From the NCBI GenBank assembly GCA_026706425.1, contig JAPOYW010000323.1, positions 1 through 8,123 on the forward strand: a stretch of 8,123 nucleotides of DNA, written 5' to 3'. Position 1 is the stretch's first letter. Each line of letters begins with the position of its first letter. The notes below the pieces were generated by a model that did not search any database, was not told the DNA's origin, and worked only from the letters and a program-made list of their open reading frames with translations. The position numbers and the translations under genes are program-made. This DNA is from Gammaproteobacteria bacterium (GTDB lineage: Bacteria; Pseudomonadota; Gammaproteobacteria; Pseudomonadales; Azotimanducaceae). This document shows positions 6,062-8,123 of this stretch, in pieces.

Positions 6062-6110
6062 GCGAAACAACGGGCGAACGCCAGCGTCCGTCCTGACGGG
6101 AACTCATCCA

Positions 6111-6686
6111 ATGCGTGACATGACATTCGGGGCTTTTCTCGCGCCGCACCATCCGATGAGCTGGCACATCGCCGAGACCCGGGACAAGGCCCGCGAGGAA
6201 GCCAAGGAAGGGCTCTTCCGCCACAACAACGAGTACACCGTCGGCACGCTAGCAGCGGGGGAGGGAACGATCTTCAAGACGCCGGACGAAGCGGTGGACG
6301 GGACCGCGTTCAGCGAGGGCAGCGTCGCCGTGATCGGCACCCCCGACGACCTCATCGAACGCATCGAGAAGATGATCGAGGTCACCGGCGGCTTCGGCGT
6401 GGTCATCGGATTCGTCCACGACTGGGCGAACCGCGCGGACACGCGGAATAGCTGGGACCTCCTTGCCCGGTATGTCGTTCCGGAGGTCAACGGCATGCTC
6501 GCGAGCTACCGGGAGTCGAACCGGTTCGTGATCGAGAACCGGGAGACCTGGCAACGCGCCGGCATGGCCATCATGAGCAAGATCCAGGAGAACGAACGCG
6601 CCCGCGAGGCCATGGCGGCTGCTGCGGCCCCAGCCAAGACCGCGCTTGCGGCGCACGTGAAGACCGGAACGGACAAGGGCGACTGA
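6111..6686 (+). CDS. Internally deleted limonene-monooxygenase-type LLM protein
   Basis: The product is 191 residues, about half the usual 380-400 of this LLM subgroup. The first 17 residues (MTFGAFLAPHHPMS after MRD) match the N-terminal first strand of LimB-like flavin monooxygenases. From residue 18 the chain reads WHIAETRDKAREEAKEGL, which in full-length relatives lies past residue ~230. The rest follows the normal C-terminal part: HNNEYTVGTL, SVAVIGTPDDLIERIEKM (71-88), GGFGVVIGFVHDWANR (93-108), LLARYVVPEVNG and a final helix. So roughly 210-240 residues, including most TIM-barrel strands and the flavin site, are missing in frame, with the join near 6156-6166. An Ala-rich tail ends the protein. 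It has an ordinary start region (ACGGGA upstream) and good codon use. It is probably a non-functional remnant or a repurposed small protein; an assembly collapse is possible. Confidence 0.8.
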   Translation: MRDMTFGAFLAPHHPMSWHIAETRDKAREEAKEGLFRHNNEYTVGTLAAGEGTIFKTPDEAVDGTAFSEGSVAVIGTPDDLIERIEKMIEVTGGFGVVIGFVHDWANRADTRNSWDLLARYVVPEVNGMLASYRESNRFVIENRETWQRAGMAIMSKIQENERAREAMAAAAAPAKTALAAHVKTGTDKGD

Positions 6687-6712
6687 TCGCCGTCGGGAGG
6701 AAATCAGAGAAA

Positions 6713-7762
6713 ATGAAAGTCGCACTTCCCACTAGCCCCTTCAATCGTGCTGACCTGTTCGAAGCCGCCGGCTTCGAGGTGGTCGAGGGCCGAGTCCGCA
6801 GCACCGAGGACTTCATCGAACTGATGAAGGATGCCGACGGCGCCCAGGTCGGCGTCATGCCGCTGACGACGCGGGAGGTGATGGAGGCCTGCCCGAAGCT
6901 CAAGGTCGTAAGCCGTCTCGGTGTCGGGGTGGACTCCATCGATCTCGACGCCGCCACCGAACTCGGCGTACTCGCCTGCAACGTGCCGGGCGTCAACACC
7001 ACGGAGGTGGCCGACCACGCGGTCGCCATGCTGCTGTCGATCACCCGCTGCCTGCACGACGCGATCGCCTCGACGCGGCAGGGTCAATGGCGGGAGAACC
7101 CGCGCACGACGGGCAACTACGTGAACTCGGTCCGCCGCATCGCGGGCCACGTCGTCGGCATCGTCGGCTTCGGCAACATCGGACGCGCCTTCGCGACCCG
7201 CATCCGCGGTTTCGGGCCTGCTGAGATCATCGCCTACGACCCCTACGTGGAACAGACCGCGGGCGATCTATACGGCGTTCGGATGGTCGACTTCGACGAG
7301 ATTCTCGAGCGTTGCGACTACCTCACCATCCACTGCTCGGCGACCGCCGAGACCCGGCACCTGTTCAACTCCAACACCCTGGGCAAGCTGAAACCCTCGG
7401 CGATCCTCGTGAACACGGCCCGCGGACCGATTATCGACGGGACCGCGCTGGCTGCAGCGCTCGAAGCCGGGCAGTTGGAAGCCGCGGCCCTGGATGTGAC
7501 CGAGATCGAACCGGTGGAGTCCCACGACCCGCTGTTGAAGCTTCCGAATTGCATCGTGACCCCGCACATCGCGGGCTTCTCGCCGGTGTTCCTCGAGGAG
7601 TGCCCGATCCGCCAAGCGGAGAACATCATTCGCGTGCTGTCGGGTCAGAAGCCCCACGGGCTCGCCAATCCGGAGGTCATCAAGACCATCGCGGTGATGC
7701 ACGAGACGAATACGGGCCGATGGGCCGGTATTCCCGGGTTTTCGACGGCAATGGCGGTATAG
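6713..7762 (+). CDS. D-isomer-specific 2-hydroxyacid dehydrogenase, phosphoglycerate dehydrogenase-like
   Basis: A complete 349-residue enzyme. The N-terminal flavodoxin-like half has LKVVSRLGVGVDSIDLDAA (63-81) and VPGVNTTEVADHAVAMLLS (91-109). The NAD-binding Rossmann domain starts with VGIVGFGNIGRAFA (GxGxxG at Gly152, Gly154, Gly157), followed by an acidic residue in AYDPY for NAD ribose. Catalytic residues are Arg237 (in VNTARGPI), Glu266 (in DVTEIEP) and His285 (in TPHIAG). It would interconvert a 2-hydroxyacid and a 2-ketoacid with NAD(H). No ACT or other regulatory domain is present, so it is not a typical full-length SerA, and the substrate is open; the C-terminus has an extra ~25 residues after the usual end. 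GGGAGG at 6695-6700 is the likely ribosome binding site. It lies 26 bases after the deleted LLM gene and 8 before the SDR gene, consistent with an operon. Confidence 0.93.
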   Translation: MKVALPTSPFNRADLFEAAGFEVVEGRVRSTEDFIELMKDADGAQVGVMPLTTREVMEACPKLKVVSRLGVGVDSIDLDAATELGVLACNVPGVNTTEVADHAVAMLLSITRCLHDAIASTRQGQWRENPRTTGNYVNSVRRIAGHVVGIVGFGNIGRAFATRIRGFGPAEIIAYDPYVEQTAGDLYGVRMVDFDEILERCDYLTIHCSATAETRHLFNSNTLGKLKPSAILVNTARGPIIDGTALAAALEAGQLEAAALDVTEIEPVESHDPLLKLPNCIVTPHIAGFSPVFLEECPIRQAENIIRVLSGQKPHGLANPEVIKTIAVMHETNTGRWAGIPGFSTAMAV

Positions 7763-7770
7763 GGGGCGAC

Positions 7771-8123
7771 ATGGGCAAGGTAGCAATCGTCACGGGTGCC
7801 GGAACCGGCATCGGGAAACACACCACCCTCGCTCTACTCGAGGAGGGCTATTCGGTCGCATTGGCGGGTCGTCGCCTTGAACTCCTCGAGGAAGTGGCCG
7901 AAGAGTCCGGTGCGGGGGATCGGGCCTTGGCAGTTCGCACGGACGTCAGCGATCCGGACTCCGTGGCGGCGTTGTTTGCCAAGACGAAGGAGACCTATTC
8001 TCGCCTGGACCTGCTGTTCAACAACGCCGGCACGGGTGCGCCAGGCGTGCCCTTGGAAGACCTCGCCCTGGACCAGTGGCAGCGCGTCGTGGATATCAAC
8101 CTGACCGGCTCGTTCCTGTGTAC
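7771..8123 (+). CDS. Short-chain dehydrogenase/reductase (SDR), 5' part, cut by the window end
   Basis: The first 117 codons are visible from ATG 7771, with an AGGGGG-type ribosome binding site just upstream. The cofactor site TGAGTGIG (residues 8-15) is the classical SDR TGxxxGxG motif. LAGRR (31-35) after the second strand puts two Arg where NADP-preferring members have basic residues. TDVSD (57-61) contacts adenine, LLFNNAG (81-87) is the NNAG motif, and DINLTGSF (108-115) carries the catalytic Asn110. The Ser and YxxxK catalytic residues lie beyond the window. These enzymes oxidise alcohols or reduce carbonyls with NAD(P). The gene follows the hydroxyacid dehydrogenase by 8 bases, so it is very likely co-transcribed. 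The frame stays open to the last base. Confidence 0.92.
   Translation, partial: MGKVAIVTGAGTGIGKHTTLALLEEGYSVALAGRRLELLEEVAEESGAGDRALAVRTDVSDPDSVAALFAKTKETYSRLDLLFNNAGTGAPGVPLEDLALDQWQRVVDINLTGSFLC

Noticed and set aside
5135..6070. Long open frame on the minus strand opposite the first LLM gene
   Set aside because: It is antisense to a gene with clear LLM motifs. Its Arg/Asp/His-rich composition is the usual shadow of GC-rich coding DNA.
6111..6686. Treating this gene as the N-terminal part of a fusion or a split with the preceding LLM gene
   Set aside because: The preceding LLM protein is complete and from another LLM subgroup. This gene has its own N-terminal strand and start, so internal deletion explains it better than a split.

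Overview
The window is GC-rich bacterial DNA in which nearly every gene shows strong G/C preference at third codon positions. A lipobox-bearing lipoprotein of the bacterial delta-class carbonic anhydrase type, a TesB-type thioesterase and a PIN/ribbon-helix-helix toxin-antitoxin pair fit a Gram-negative proteobacterium, probably an uncultured and possibly marine gammaproteobacterium. That placement is inference: there is no rRNA or other phylogenetic marker here.

Left part (1-1750). The window opens in the last ~58 codons of an amidohydrolase of the N-acyl-D-amino-acid deacylase type. A small predicted secreted protein with a Ca-binding-type DxNxDGxxD loop follows on the same strand. Converging on it from the minus strand is a two-gene toxin-antitoxin module: a ribbon-helix-helix antitoxin whose 3' end overlaps the GTG start of a PIN-domain (VapC-like) toxin. 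An inverted repeat lies in the likely promoter.

Middle part (1853-4939, minus strand). Read in transcription order, this is a TesB-like acyl-CoA thioesterase, a phytanoyl-CoA dioxygenase-family Fe(II)/2-oxoglutarate oxygenase overlapping it by 25 bases, a possible small orphan gene, and a delta-class carbonic anhydrase lipoprotein. The 5' end of the carbonic anhydrase gene is odd. The good ribosome binding site lies about 120 bases ahead of the ATG that begins the signal peptide, and a cluster of perfect hairpins (a REP/MITE-like element) sits between them, in frame.

Right part (5057-8123, plus strand). Diverging from tesB across a 117-base intergenic region is a compact run: a luciferase-like (LLM) oxidoreductase resembling the Rv3520c F420-dependent family, a second LLM protein of the limonene-monooxygenase type that has lost most of its TIM barrel in an in-frame deletion, a D-isomer-specific 2-hydroxyacid dehydrogenase, and the 5' part of a short-chain dehydrogenase cut by the window end. 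Short gaps suggest one operon. The thioesterase and dioxygenase on one side and the LLM/dehydrogenase/SDR set on the other look like an oxidative catabolic locus for acyl-CoA or terpenoid-like compounds; the substrate cannot be read from the sequence.

No tRNA, rRNA, CRISPR array, transposase or convincing rho-independent terminator was seen. The strongest leads for follow-up are the internally deleted LLM gene and the hairpin element in the carbonic anhydrase leader.
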